From assembly GCA_019424905.1 (NCBI GenBank), contig JAHYYP010000006.1:1-64000 (forward strand): a DNA stretch of 64,000 nucleotides, written 5' to 3'. How positions within the stretch are numbered: the first letter of the stretch is position 1; each line of letters opens with the position of its first letter. The translations under genes and the position numbers were made by a program. Positions 41,687 to 48,888 of this stretch are shown here, in pieces. The notes beneath the pieces are model-generated. The model saw only the letters and a list, made by a program, of their open reading frames with translations. It was not told the DNA's origin and ran no database searches. This DNA comes from Collinsella sp. (GTDB taxonomy: Bacteria > Actinomycetota > Coriobacteriia > Coriobacteriales > Coriobacteriaceae).

Positions 41687-42622
41687 GTGAACATCCTGGT
41701 TTTGCTGCCCGTCAATGACCGCCATCGCGCAATTCTTGAGTCGAGTGCTCCGGGCGAGGACTTTATCTACACGAGCGCCGACGCCGCCACGCACGAGCAG
41801 GTCGCCGATGCCGACGTGATCTTGGGCAACATAGACCCTGCCTTGCTTACCGCATGCGAGCATCTCCAGCTGTTGCAATTGCAGACCGCCGGCTATGACG
41901 ATTACTTGGCCGCCGGCACCGTGCCGGCTGAAGCCAAGCTGTCTTGCTCGATCGGCGCCTACGGTCAGGCCGTGAGCGAGCACATGTTTGCCATGGTCCT
42001 TTCCATGATGAAGCGCCTGCCCGGCTACCAGGACCTGCAGCGCGAGCATCGCTGGGAGGATTTGGGGCCGGTCACCTCGCTCAAAAACGCCAATGTGCTG
42101 GTGCTGGGCGCGGGCGACATTGGCGGCCACTTTGCCACGCTCTGCCGCAACATGGGTGCGCACGTCCGCGGCATCAAGCGCCACCCGCTCGTCTACCCCA
42201 TTGTGTTTGAGGACATGGACGGTATGGATGCCCTGTCCGAGCGCCTGGCCGAGGCTGACATCGTCGCATCCTTTATGCCCAGCACACCCGAGACCCGCGG
42301 CCTGGCGAACGCCGAGTTCTTCGCCGCGATGAAACCGGGCGCCTTCTTTGCCAACGGCGGCCGCGGCGACCTTGTGGTCGCCGACGACTTGGTTGCCGCC
42401 CTGGAGTCGGGACATCTCGCCGGCGCCGCGGTCGACGTCACCGACCCCGAACCGTTGCCTGAAACAAGCCCACTGTGGGATGCGCCCAACATGCTCATCA
42501 CGCCGCACATCTCGGGCTGGTTCCACCTGGCCGCCACGCTCAACAACGTTGTCGACATCGCAGCGGAGAACCTGCGTCACCTGCAGGCCGGCGAGACCCT
42601 GCGCTGCTGGATCGAACACTAA
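41687..42622 (+). CDS. D-2-hydroxyacid dehydrogenase family protein
   Basis: 311 residues. NAD-binding VLGAGDIGGHFATLCRNMG (GxGxxG), the catalytic region around FMPSTPETRGL and the C-terminal GAAVDVTDPEPLPETSPLW plus ITPHISGW (catalytic His) define the D-isomer-specific 2-hydroxyacid dehydrogenase family. Substrate may be a 2-keto acid such as phenylpyruvate; undefined. GTG start at 41687 behind GGAGAGG. It is framed by two copies of the CCTGTCCC palindrome (41624, 42831). A terminator with tetraloop lies just after the stop. Confidence 0.9.
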   Translation: MNILVLLPVNDRHRAILESSAPGEDFIYTSADAATHEQVADADVILGNIDPALLTACEHLQLLQLQTAGYDDYLAAGTVPAEAKLSCSIGAYGQAVSEHMFAMVLSMMKRLPGYQDLQREHRWEDLGPVTSLKNANVLVLGAGDIGGHFATLCRNMGAHVRGIKRHPLVYPIVFEDMDGMDALSERLAEADIVASFMPSTPETRGLANAEFFAAMKPGAFFANGGRGDLVVADDLVAALESGHLAGAAVDVTDPEPLPETSPLWDAPNMLITPHISGWFHLAATLNNVVDIAAENLRHLQAGETLRCWIEH

Positions 42623-42624
42623 TT

Positions 42625-42652
42625 GTTCCGGCGTTTTACCAAACGCCGGAAC
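42625..42652 (+). terminator. Hydroxyacid dehydrogenase hairpin
   Basis: GTTCCGGCGTTT-TACC-AAACGCCGGAAC, directly behind the stop; no T-run. Confidence 0.6.
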
Positions 42653-42694
42653 CCCTCGACGCTGCGCGCCGCCCAGAGCGACAATTTGTCATTC

Positions 42695-42736
42695 AAAAGG
42701 CAAGGCATGACCAGAAGGTCTATACCTTGCCTTTTT
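42695..42736 (+). terminator. Second terminator downstream of the dehydrogenase
   Basis: AAAAGGCAAGG / CCTTGCCTTTTT with a 19-nt loop and T-run. Confidence 0.7.
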
Positions 42737-42830
42737 CATGCCAACTTGTTCGCCCTGACATCGCTCGCTGACGCTTGCTCAACCTGCGGTGTCTTAACAA
42801 TTCTGTCCAGCTGTTGGCATTGCGACATTT

Positions 42831-42877
42831 GCCCGGATAAAACCTGCCAAAATGAACCTGTCCCTTTTTGGTAGGTT
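42831..42877 (+). repeat. CCTGTCCC-loop palindrome, copy 4
   Basis: Plus-orientation copy (GCCCGGATAAAACCTGCC...). The region 42737-42984 otherwise shows no gene; an 8-bp inverted repeat TGGCGCAA/TTGCGCCA follows at 42879. Confidence 0.85.
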
Positions 42878-42984
42878 TGGCGCAATGGAGTCAGGTTGGC
42901 TTGCGCCATACCGATAGTTCTGTCTGCGACACTCTCGCCAAAGTGATATCAAACATACATCTAGCGTTTTCGACACTTCGCTTA

Positions 42985-43167
42985 TTAGAGCCAGTCCGTC
43001 TCCTCGTCATAGCGGTCCGAATAGGCGTTACGCTTGAGTTCTTCAGCACTCGTTGGTCGCGCCTTGGAAACGTCGACCCCTGACTCATGGCAAGCGGCGA
43101 CGAACAGCTGTAAACCCCGATCAATAAGCTGAGCCCCACGCTCGGCCTTCATTTCTTCGGCTCGCAT
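42985..43167 (-). CDS. Small hypothetical protein after the M18 aminopeptidase
   Basis: 60 residues, starts MRAEEMKAERGAQLIDRG and ends DRYDEETDWL. The ATG overlaps the stop of the aminopeptidase gene (TAAATG), so translation is likely coupled. Charged, probably helical; no recognisable domain. It could be an antitoxin-like or accessory protein, but nothing proves it, and it might be a chance frame. Confidence 0.4.
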   Translation of the reverse strand: MRAEEMKAERGAQLIDRGLQLFVAACHESGVDVSKARPTSAEELKRNAYSDRYDEETDWL

Positions 43168-44553
43168 TTAGAGCTCAACGCTTTCGGCTCCGTTGATGGT
43201 TAGGTTTCGCTCGTAGAAGGCGGTGAGGGCGCGGATGGCGTACATCACGTCGCGCACACCGCCGGTCTCGTAGCTCGAGTGCATGGCAAGCTGCGGCAGG
43301 CCCACGTCCACAGCATGCATGCTCGCCTGCATATTGGACAGATTGCCGAGCGTGGAGCCGCCGGCCATATCGCTCTTGTTGGCGAAGGCCTGCGTGGGCA
43401 CGTCGGCGTCATCGCAGATGGCCTGGAACACCGCGCGGCTAAAGGCATCGGTGCAATAGTGCTGGTTGGCTGCCTCCTTGATGACGATACCGCCGTTGAG
43501 CACCACCTGGTTGCGGGCGTCGCACTTCTCGGCGTGGTTGGGGTGCACGGCATGTGCATTGTCGCAACTTACAAGCATCGAGGCAGCAAGTGCACGATGG
43601 TACGACTCGTCGTCAAAGCCCAGCGAGCCGTTAATGCGGCGCAGTGCATCGGCCAAGAACGTCGACATGGCGCCTTGCTTGGTCTCGGAGCCAACCTCCT
43701 CGTTATCAAAGCAGCAAAAGACCGAAACGTCGTGCGCATTCTCGGCACCCAAAAATGCCTGCAGCGAGGTGTAGGCGCAGGCCAGGTCATCGAGCTTGGG
43801 CGTCGAGATAAACTCGTCAGCCCAGCCCCAAATGCGCGCATCCTGACGATTGACCAGGAACAGATCGCGGCCCAGAATCTGCTCGGGCTCAACGTCCAGC
43901 TCTTCGGCGATCAGGGCATCGAAGTCGCCCTGCTTAAGATCACCGGCGCTGATGAGCGGGCACAGATCGACGGCGCGATTGGGAGCAAAGCCCTCGTTAA
44001 CGCCGCGGTTCATATGGATAGCAAGACTCGGAACGATAGCGACCTCGCGCTCGGTGGCAAGCAGGCGGCTCTCGATACGGTCGCCCTCGCGCACCAGCAC
44101 GCGGCCCGCGAGCGCCAGCGGGCGATCGAACCAGGTGTAGTCGATCATGCCGCCGTAGGCCTCGGTGTTCAAGCGCAGCGTCTCGCCCGCACCGTCAAGC
44201 TCGGGCACGGCCTTGACCTTAAACGTCGGTGAATCGCTGTGCGATGCCGTGAGCTGAAAATGATAGTCACCGGCAACGCCGTCCTCGCCCCACGTCGCGG
44301 CCAGGTCCTCGCCCACCTTAAAGGCAACAACGCTCGAGGTGTTGCGCTGCGTGTAATAACGCCCGCCCGGCTCGATGTCCCACGCCGCATTCTCGGGCAG
44401 GTAGGTAAAGCCCGCCTCGTCGAGCTCGGCCATAATGGTCGCCGCCGTATGGAACATGCTGGGGCATGCCTCGATAAAGTCGATAAGGTCGTTGGCGGCC
44501 TCGATATCGTCGGCCGTCACGTGCGCGCGCTCGGGCATTTCCTGATCCGTCAT
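43168..44553 (-). CDS. M18 family aminopeptidase
   Basis: 461 residues. Zinc aminopeptidase of the M18 (DNPEP/PepC-type) family with HSDSPTFKVK (metal His/Asp), FDNEEVGSETKQGA (catalytic Glu pair), DNAHAVHPNH and MAGGSTLGNLSN toward the end. These remove acidic or neutral N-terminal residues in the cytoplasm, tetrahedral dodecamers being typical. ATG at 44553 behind AAAGGGGAGAGC. A 60-codon frame overlaps its stop codon. Confidence 0.93.
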   Translation of the reverse strand: MTDQEMPERAHVTADDIEAANDLIDFIEACPSMFHTAATIMAELDEAGFTYLPENAAWDIEPGGRYYTQRNTSSVVAFKVGEDLAATWGEDGVAGDYHFQLTASHSDSPTFKVKAVPELDGAGETLRLNTEAYGGMIDYTWFDRPLALAGRVLVREGDRIESRLLATEREVAIVPSLAIHMNRGVNEGFAPNRAVDLCPLISAGDLKQGDFDALIAEELDVEPEQILGRDLFLVNRQDARIWGWADEFISTPKLDDLACAYTSLQAFLGAENAHDVSVFCCFDNEEVGSETKQGAMSTFLADALRRINGSLGFDDESYHRALAASMLVSCDNAHAVHPNHAEKCDARNQVVLNGGIVIKEAANQHYCTDAFSRAVFQAICDDADVPTQAFANKSDMAGGSTLGNLSNMQASMHAVDVGLPQLAMHSSYETGGVRDVMYAIRALTAFYERNLTINGAESVEL

Positions 44554-44714
44554 GCTCTCCCCTTTCGCTGGGTTGATGGTCCCCTCCAGCATACCCCGCC
44601 ACGCCAGCCCCGCACTCTTCATTCCATGTTTAATCCCGCGCCGCTCACCAAGTTGAGCCATCATGCCCGCACTCCTTTTGCGACAATTACGCTAACAGGA
44701 CGAGAGGAGCCGTC

Positions 44715-45800
44715 ATGAAGCCACGTAACATTGCCATCGCCTGCGGTGTCGCGGGAGTCGCCGTCGGCCTTGCCGCTGCCGCCGGTATCGTTTACCGCAA
44801 GCAAATCAAGTCCGCCGCGTCGCTCAAACGCCTGACCGGCTACGCGGATGGCTATGATCTGTACGCAATCGACATCGCCTACGACTACGATCTTGATCAC
44901 ATCATCGCCGCTGGCGTGCGCGACGACCAGGCCTACATCGATGCCGTGGTGGCGCAGGTGTTGCCCGGCGTGTCGGCACATGTCCAGGCGCCCCAGTTTG
45001 CCTGTAGCGCTTTTGTCGCCGTGGATGCCGAAGGCCGCGTGCGCACCGGTCGCAATTACGACTTTAAGGACGACACCTCGGCGCTGCTGGTGCGCAATCA
45101 CCCACGCGACGGCTATGCCTCCATCGGGTTTGCCGCCCTTAACAACCTGGGCGATAACACTCCGCTTGACTCCGTCGGCGGACGCGCCGCCGCACTCATG
45201 GGCCCGTTTGCCCAGCTCGACGGTGTTAACGAATGCGGCGTGTCCATTGCCGTACTCACTCTGGATTCCAAGCCCTGTGACCAGGACACGCAACGCCCCG
45301 TCATCAATACCTCGCTCGCCATCCGTCTGGTGCTCGACCGTGCCGCCACCACGCAAGAAGCTGTCGACCTGCTTTCCGCCTACGACATGCACGCCATGGC
45401 AGGACGCGATTACCACTTCTTTATCAACGACGCCGCCGGTGACGCGCGCGTAGTAGAGTGGGATCCGCGCGATCCGGACCGTGCTTTCAAAGCGACTCCC
45501 GTACGCCAGGTTACGAACTTCTACGCCTGCTATGGCGACGAAGTGCTGCCCAACCAAAAGAATGACGAGCTGGGCCATGGTAAAGAGCGCGCCGTCGCAA
45601 TCGCCGATGTCCTCGACGCCCATGCCGGCGCCCAGGACGAGGCAGTCGCTTGGAAGGCCCTTCGCGCCGCAGCCCAAGAGCCCAATCCGGAAGACATCAC
45701 CAGCAATACGCAATGGTCGGTCGTCTTTGACAATACCGAACCCGCCGCCGCTATTACGCTGCGCCGCCACTGGGGCAACGTCGATGCCTTCGCACTGTAA
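44715..45800 (+). CDS. Membrane-anchored Ntn hydrolase (choloylglycine/C45-like)
   Basis: 361 residues. Hydrophobic N-terminus (6-27) is a signal anchor or signal peptide. The Ntn core starts at FACSAFVAVDAEG, making Cys97 the likely nucleophile after processing of the ~96-residue leader; GRNYDF, LDGVNECGVSIAVL and YHFFINDAAG match the C45/linear amide C-N hydrolase family (choloylglycine hydrolase, acyl-CoA:6-APA acyltransferase). Bile-salt or other amide substrate cannot be fixed. Because bile-acid hydrolases normally begin with the Cys right after Met, this anchored arrangement is unusual. GGAGCCGTC provides the ribosome binding site. Confidence 0.75.
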   Translation: MKPRNIAIACGVAGVAVGLAAAAGIVYRKQIKSAASLKRLTGYADGYDLYAIDIAYDYDLDHIIAAGVRDDQAYIDAVVAQVLPGVSAHVQAPQFACSAFVAVDAEGRVRTGRNYDFKDDTSALLVRNHPRDGYASIGFAALNNLGDNTPLDSVGGRAAALMGPFAQLDGVNECGVSIAVLTLDSKPCDQDTQRPVINTSLAIRLVLDRAATTQEAVDLLSAYDMHAMAGRDYHFFINDAAGDARVVEWDPRDPDRAFKATPVRQVTNFYACYGDEVLPNQKNDELGHGKERAVAIADVLDAHAGAQDEAVAWKALRAAAQEPNPEDITSNTQWSVVFDNTEPAAAITLRRHWGNVDAFAL

Positions 45801-45867
45801 GGAGCCAGGCCCGTCGACCTTACGTTCCCTGACGTTGCTTACATTTCCATACGCTTGGGCTAACACG

Positions 45868-45902
45868 TTTTACCCCCGTATCAACAGTGTGCGGGGGTAA
45901 AC
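45868..45902. terminator. Bidirectional hairpin upstream of pfkA
   Basis: TTTACCCCCG / CGGGGGTAAA (10 bp) with a 14-nt loop; terminates the Ntn hydrolase transcript before pfkA. Confidence 0.7.
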
Positions 45903-45939
45903 TTATGCGCATGTTATAACTTGCCCGGAAGGATTCATC

Positions 45940-47019
45940 ATGCTCAGGATCGGTCTTCTTACCAGTGGCGGCGACTGTCAGGCGCTCAACGCCACCATGC
46001 GCGGCATCGTCAAAACGCTTATGACCAATAGCGAAGAACCTATCGAGATCTATGGTTTTGAGGACGGCTACCAGGGCCTTATCTACAGCAGGTTCCGCGT
46101 CATGACGCCCGCCGATTTTAGCGGAATCCTCACCCGCGGCGGCACCATCCTGGGCACGAGCCGCACGCCGTTCAAGCGTCTGGATACCCCCGAGGCCGAT
46201 GGTGTCGAGAAGGTGCCGGCGATGGTCCACACCTATCACAAGCTGCAGCTCGACTGCCTGTTTATGCTGGGCGGTAACGGCTCCACCAAGACCGCCAACC
46301 GCCTGCGCGAAGAGGGCCTCAACGTTATCGCCCTGCCCAAGACCATCGATAACGACACATGGGGCACCGAGCTGACGTTTGGCTTTACGAGCGCCATCGA
46401 CGTCGCCACCAAGTGCATCGACGACATCCACACTACCGCCTCGAGCCACGGCCGCGTGTTTGTCATCGAGATCATGGGCCACAAGGTTGGCTGGATCCCG
46501 CTGTACGCCGGCGTCGCGGGCGGCGCGGATGTCATCTTGATTCCCGAGATCCCCTACGACATGGATAACGTCATCAAGACCATCGAGCATCGCATGGAAA
46601 CCGGCAGCCGCTTTACGATTGTAGCCGTCGCCGAGGGCGCTATCTCCAAGGAGGACGCGGCGCTGTCCAAGAAGGAGTACAAGAAAAAGCTCGCCGAGCG
46701 CACGAGCCCGTCGATCGTCTACGACATCGCCAAGGAGATCGAGGCCAAGACCGGTCGCGAGACCCGCGTCGCCATCCCCGGCCACACGCAGCGCGGCGGC
46801 CAGCCCGACGCCCAGGACCGCATCTTTGCGACCCAGTGCGGCGTCGAGGCGGCTCTCGGCTGCCTACGCGGCGAGTTTGGCTACATGATTGCCCTGCGTG
46901 ACGGCAAGATGTGCCACATGCCGCTCGAGGATGTCGCCGGCAAGCTCAAGTATGTCGATCCCCAGAGCGACCTGGTACGCGAGGCCAAGGCGTTGGGCAT
47001 CAGCTTCGGCGACGAATAG
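45940..47019 (+). CDS. pfkA: 6-phosphofructokinase
   Basis: 359 residues. Phosphorylates fructose 6-phosphate in glycolysis. LTSGGDCQALNATM, GGTILGTSR, GGNGSTKTANRL (111-122) and PKTIDNDTWGTE (133-144) are the PFK motifs; MGHKVGWIPLYAG and PGHTQRGGQPDAQDR complete the substrate site. Gly114 in GGNGS fits ATP use, while Lys135 in PKTIDND is the residue of PPi-dependent enzymes; actinobacterial ATP-PFKs combine these, but the Asn in GGNGS (Asp is usual) is odd. Donor specificity needs assay. GGAAGG ribosome binding site before the ATG. Confidence 0.92.
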   Translation: MLRIGLLTSGGDCQALNATMRGIVKTLMTNSEEPIEIYGFEDGYQGLIYSRFRVMTPADFSGILTRGGTILGTSRTPFKRLDTPEADGVEKVPAMVHTYHKLQLDCLFMLGGNGSTKTANRLREEGLNVIALPKTIDNDTWGTELTFGFTSAIDVATKCIDDIHTTASSHGRVFVIEIMGHKVGWIPLYAGVAGGADVILIPEIPYDMDNVIKTIEHRMETGSRFTIVAVAEGAISKEDAALSKKEYKKKLAERTSPSIVYDIAKEIEAKTGRETRVAIPGHTQRGGQPDAQDRIFATQCGVEAALGCLRGEFGYMIALRDGKMCHMPLEDVAGKLKYVDPQSDLVREAKALGISFGDE

Positions 47020-47042
47020 CCTCGGCCGAAATCTATCCCATC

Positions 47043-47139
47043 GGGCCCTCCGACCCCGCCCGACGTATTTCGATTTGGCTCCTCCCTTGACTCCGTCAAA
47101 GGTCGCCAATCGAAATCGTCGGGCGGGGTCGGAGGGTCC
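47043..47139. repeat. Long inverted repeat after pfkA
   Basis: Arms of ~34 bp with two bulges (left begins GGGCCCTCCGACCCCGCCCG at 47043, right is 47106-47139), loop 27 nt. No T-run; could be a processed stem or cruciform. Confidence 0.75.
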
Positions 47140-47200
47140 TGCGTTTACATACTCGCCGAGGTTATTCGTCTTCTTGCTGCGGGTGCCTGGTCTGAAATTA

Positions 47201-47267
47201 AGTTGCGGTGAAATAGTTCCTGCATAGCCCGCAAATGGCTGAAACTAGGAACTATTCCACCGCAACT
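47201..47267. repeat. AGTTGCGG palindrome, copy 2
   Basis: 20-bp arms (one mismatch, GGTGAAATAG), loop exactly 27 nt. The gap between pfkA and the XRE gene (47020-47453) contains only this, the previous repeat and the direct repeat below. Confidence 0.88.
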
Positions 47268-47313
47268 TACTGAGTGGGAGCTCTTGGCTGCTACCTGCAC
47301 TGACATTTGTCCT

Positions 47314-47402
47314 GAAATGGCTGGTCGTTAGGGGTTGCTACCGGTAGTTGCGGTAGGGTTGGGGCAGATTCTAACTAGAAATGGTGGTCGCTACCGGTTG
47401 TT
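47314..47402 (+). repeat. Direct repeat upstream of the XRE-membrane gene
   Basis: GAAATGGCTGGTCG...GCTACCGGTAGTT (47314-47349) and GAAATGGTGGTCGCTACCGG (from 47378) share two blocks, the second copy lacking 10 internal bases. Could be an operator of the XRE regulator. Confidence 0.5.
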
Positions 47403-47453
47403 CTCGGCATACTCGGCTCATTCGATTACGGTCACCACATGAAAGGAACTGTT

Positions 47454-48392
47454 ATGGATCTTGCGATGGCGCAGCGGCTCGTTGATCGCCGCAAGGCTGC
47501 CGGGTTTTCTCAGGAGGCGCTTGCCGCCCAGCTGGGCGTGAGTCGTCAGGCTGTCAGTAAATGGGAGCGCAGCGAATCCTCGCCCGATACCGATAACCTT
47601 ATTGCGCTCGCCGCGCTGTATGGCGTGTCGCTGGATGAGCTGCTGTATGGGGAGGCGGTGGCTAGCGCTGATGACTCGCAAGCTGATGATGAGGCGCAGG
47701 GCAGCGACGCCGGCACCAAAGCTTCAGATAAGGCTGAAGAGGCTGAGGCTTCTACTGAGCACGCTGATTGCAGCGATAAGCCACTTGTCGATATTTCCCT
47801 CGCGCGCGGCATCCACGTTATTGATCCCAACAAGGGCGAAGAGGTTCATGTTGGTTGGAGTGGCATCCATGTGGCTAACGAGCGCAAGGGTAAAGAGGTC
47901 CACGTGGGGCCAGGCGGATTGCATATCGATACGCTTGAGGACGATGGACATAGCGTGCACACCAATGACGACGGCACCGTCACCATCGACGGCGAGACGT
48001 TTTCCAGCTGGAAGGAAGCACGCGACAAGCTCGACCATCATGGCAAGCATTTCCGCACCAAGGTCGGACGTGCATGGAACAAATTCCCCTTCCCCGCGCT
48101 TGTCGCCCTCGCCTATCTGGTGCTCGGCATCGTTTACGGCACATGGGCTACGGGACTCTTCCTCGTCTTTCTGATTCCCGTCTATTACGCGCTTGGCGGC
48201 TTTATCGACCAACGCCACTTATCTAAGCTGATCGATGTCGTCTATTCAGTTAGTGCCGAGGCATGGTTCCTCTACATGTGGCTCTGCCTGGGGCAGCCCA
48301 ATCCCGCCTGGGTAATCCTCATCACCATCCCGGTCGTAAAAGCACTCATGCGTTGGTGCCGTAAACAATGGAAGCATCGCAAGCGAGCCTAA
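47454..48392 (+). CDS. XRE regulator fused to membrane domain
   Basis: 312 residues. N-terminal Cro/C1 helix-turn-helix (~5-58): RRKAAGFSQEALAAQLGVSRQAVSKWERSESSPD. Then an acidic/Ser linker (~65-110), two copies of a 15-residue KGEEVHVGWSGIHV-like repeat (~127-170) and a C-terminal part with two to four hydrophobic segments (about 210-300). So it is probably a membrane-tethered DNA-binding sensor. ATG at 47454 with AAAGGAAC upstream. Targets unknown; no neighbouring gene on its strand suggests a partner. Confidence 0.8.
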   Translation: MDLAMAQRLVDRRKAAGFSQEALAAQLGVSRQAVSKWERSESSPDTDNLIALAALYGVSLDELLYGEAVASADDSQADDEAQGSDAGTKASDKAEEAEASTEHADCSDKPLVDISLARGIHVIDPNKGEEVHVGWSGIHVANERKGKEVHVGPGGLHIDTLEDDGHSVHTNDDGTVTIDGETFSSWKEARDKLDHHGKHFRTKVGRAWNKFPFPALVALAYLVLGIVYGTWATGLFLVFLIPVYYALGGFIDQRHLSKLIDVVYSVSAEAWFLYMWLCLGQPNPAWVILITIPVVKALMRWCRKQWKHRKRA

Positions 48393-48447
48393 ACCATCCC
48401 AGTCCGACAGCAACAACCAACTAGTACTCCCCCGCCCATCCCTCCTA

Positions 48448-48514
48448 AGTTGCGGTGATATAGTTCCGGTTTTAGCCTTGAGTAGTCGAGTTTAGGAACT
48501 ATTCCACCGCAACT
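48448..48514. repeat. AGTTGCGG palindrome, copy 3
   Basis: 20-bp arms, loop exactly 27 nt. Gap 48393-48886 holds no gene; it contains this palindrome, the one below and the dispersed copy at 48842. Confidence 0.88.
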
Positions 48515-48579
48515 TACGAATGATCGGAGCGGCTACAGCACAAGCGTCGGCGTTCGTTTGATGGTCCGCCACGAAAAGG

Positions 48580-48716
48580 GGCCATCTACTACGTTTAACT
48601 CGATGAGGCCAACCATGACCGCCTTTTTCGAAAATCGACAGGCCTTCTACCTGCGGTTTTATTTTTCGTTTTCCCGGCATAGTTGAGGGTATCCAATTAA
48701 ACGTAGTAGATAGGCC
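48580..48716. repeat. Long-loop inverted repeat
   Basis: GGCCATCTACTACGTTTAA (48580-48598) and TTAAACGTAGTAGATAGGCC (48697-48716), one-base bulge, loop ~98 nt. Confidence 0.7.
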
Positions 48717-48841
48717 CGTTTTGTGGCATACAACCCATTCAAGCCCAATCTCGAAGGCTAAAGAGAGCCTCTCATCAACGCTTGCGAGCAGAAGATAGCA
48801 AAGCAACAAACGCCGGGCCATCTAATGGTTGTCCGGCGTTT

Positions 48842-48888
48842 GCCCAGATAAAACCTGCCAAAATAAACCTGTCCCTTTTTGGCAGGTT
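48842..48888 (+). repeat. CCTGTCCC-loop palindrome, copy 5
   Basis: Full copy; its last bases overlap the stop codon of the FtsX-like gene, so it may terminate that minus-strand transcript. Confidence 0.85.

Noticed and set aside
48492..48821. 109-codon minus-strand frame in the gap before the FtsX gene
   Set aside because: Covers two long inverted repeats and has no good ribosome binding site.
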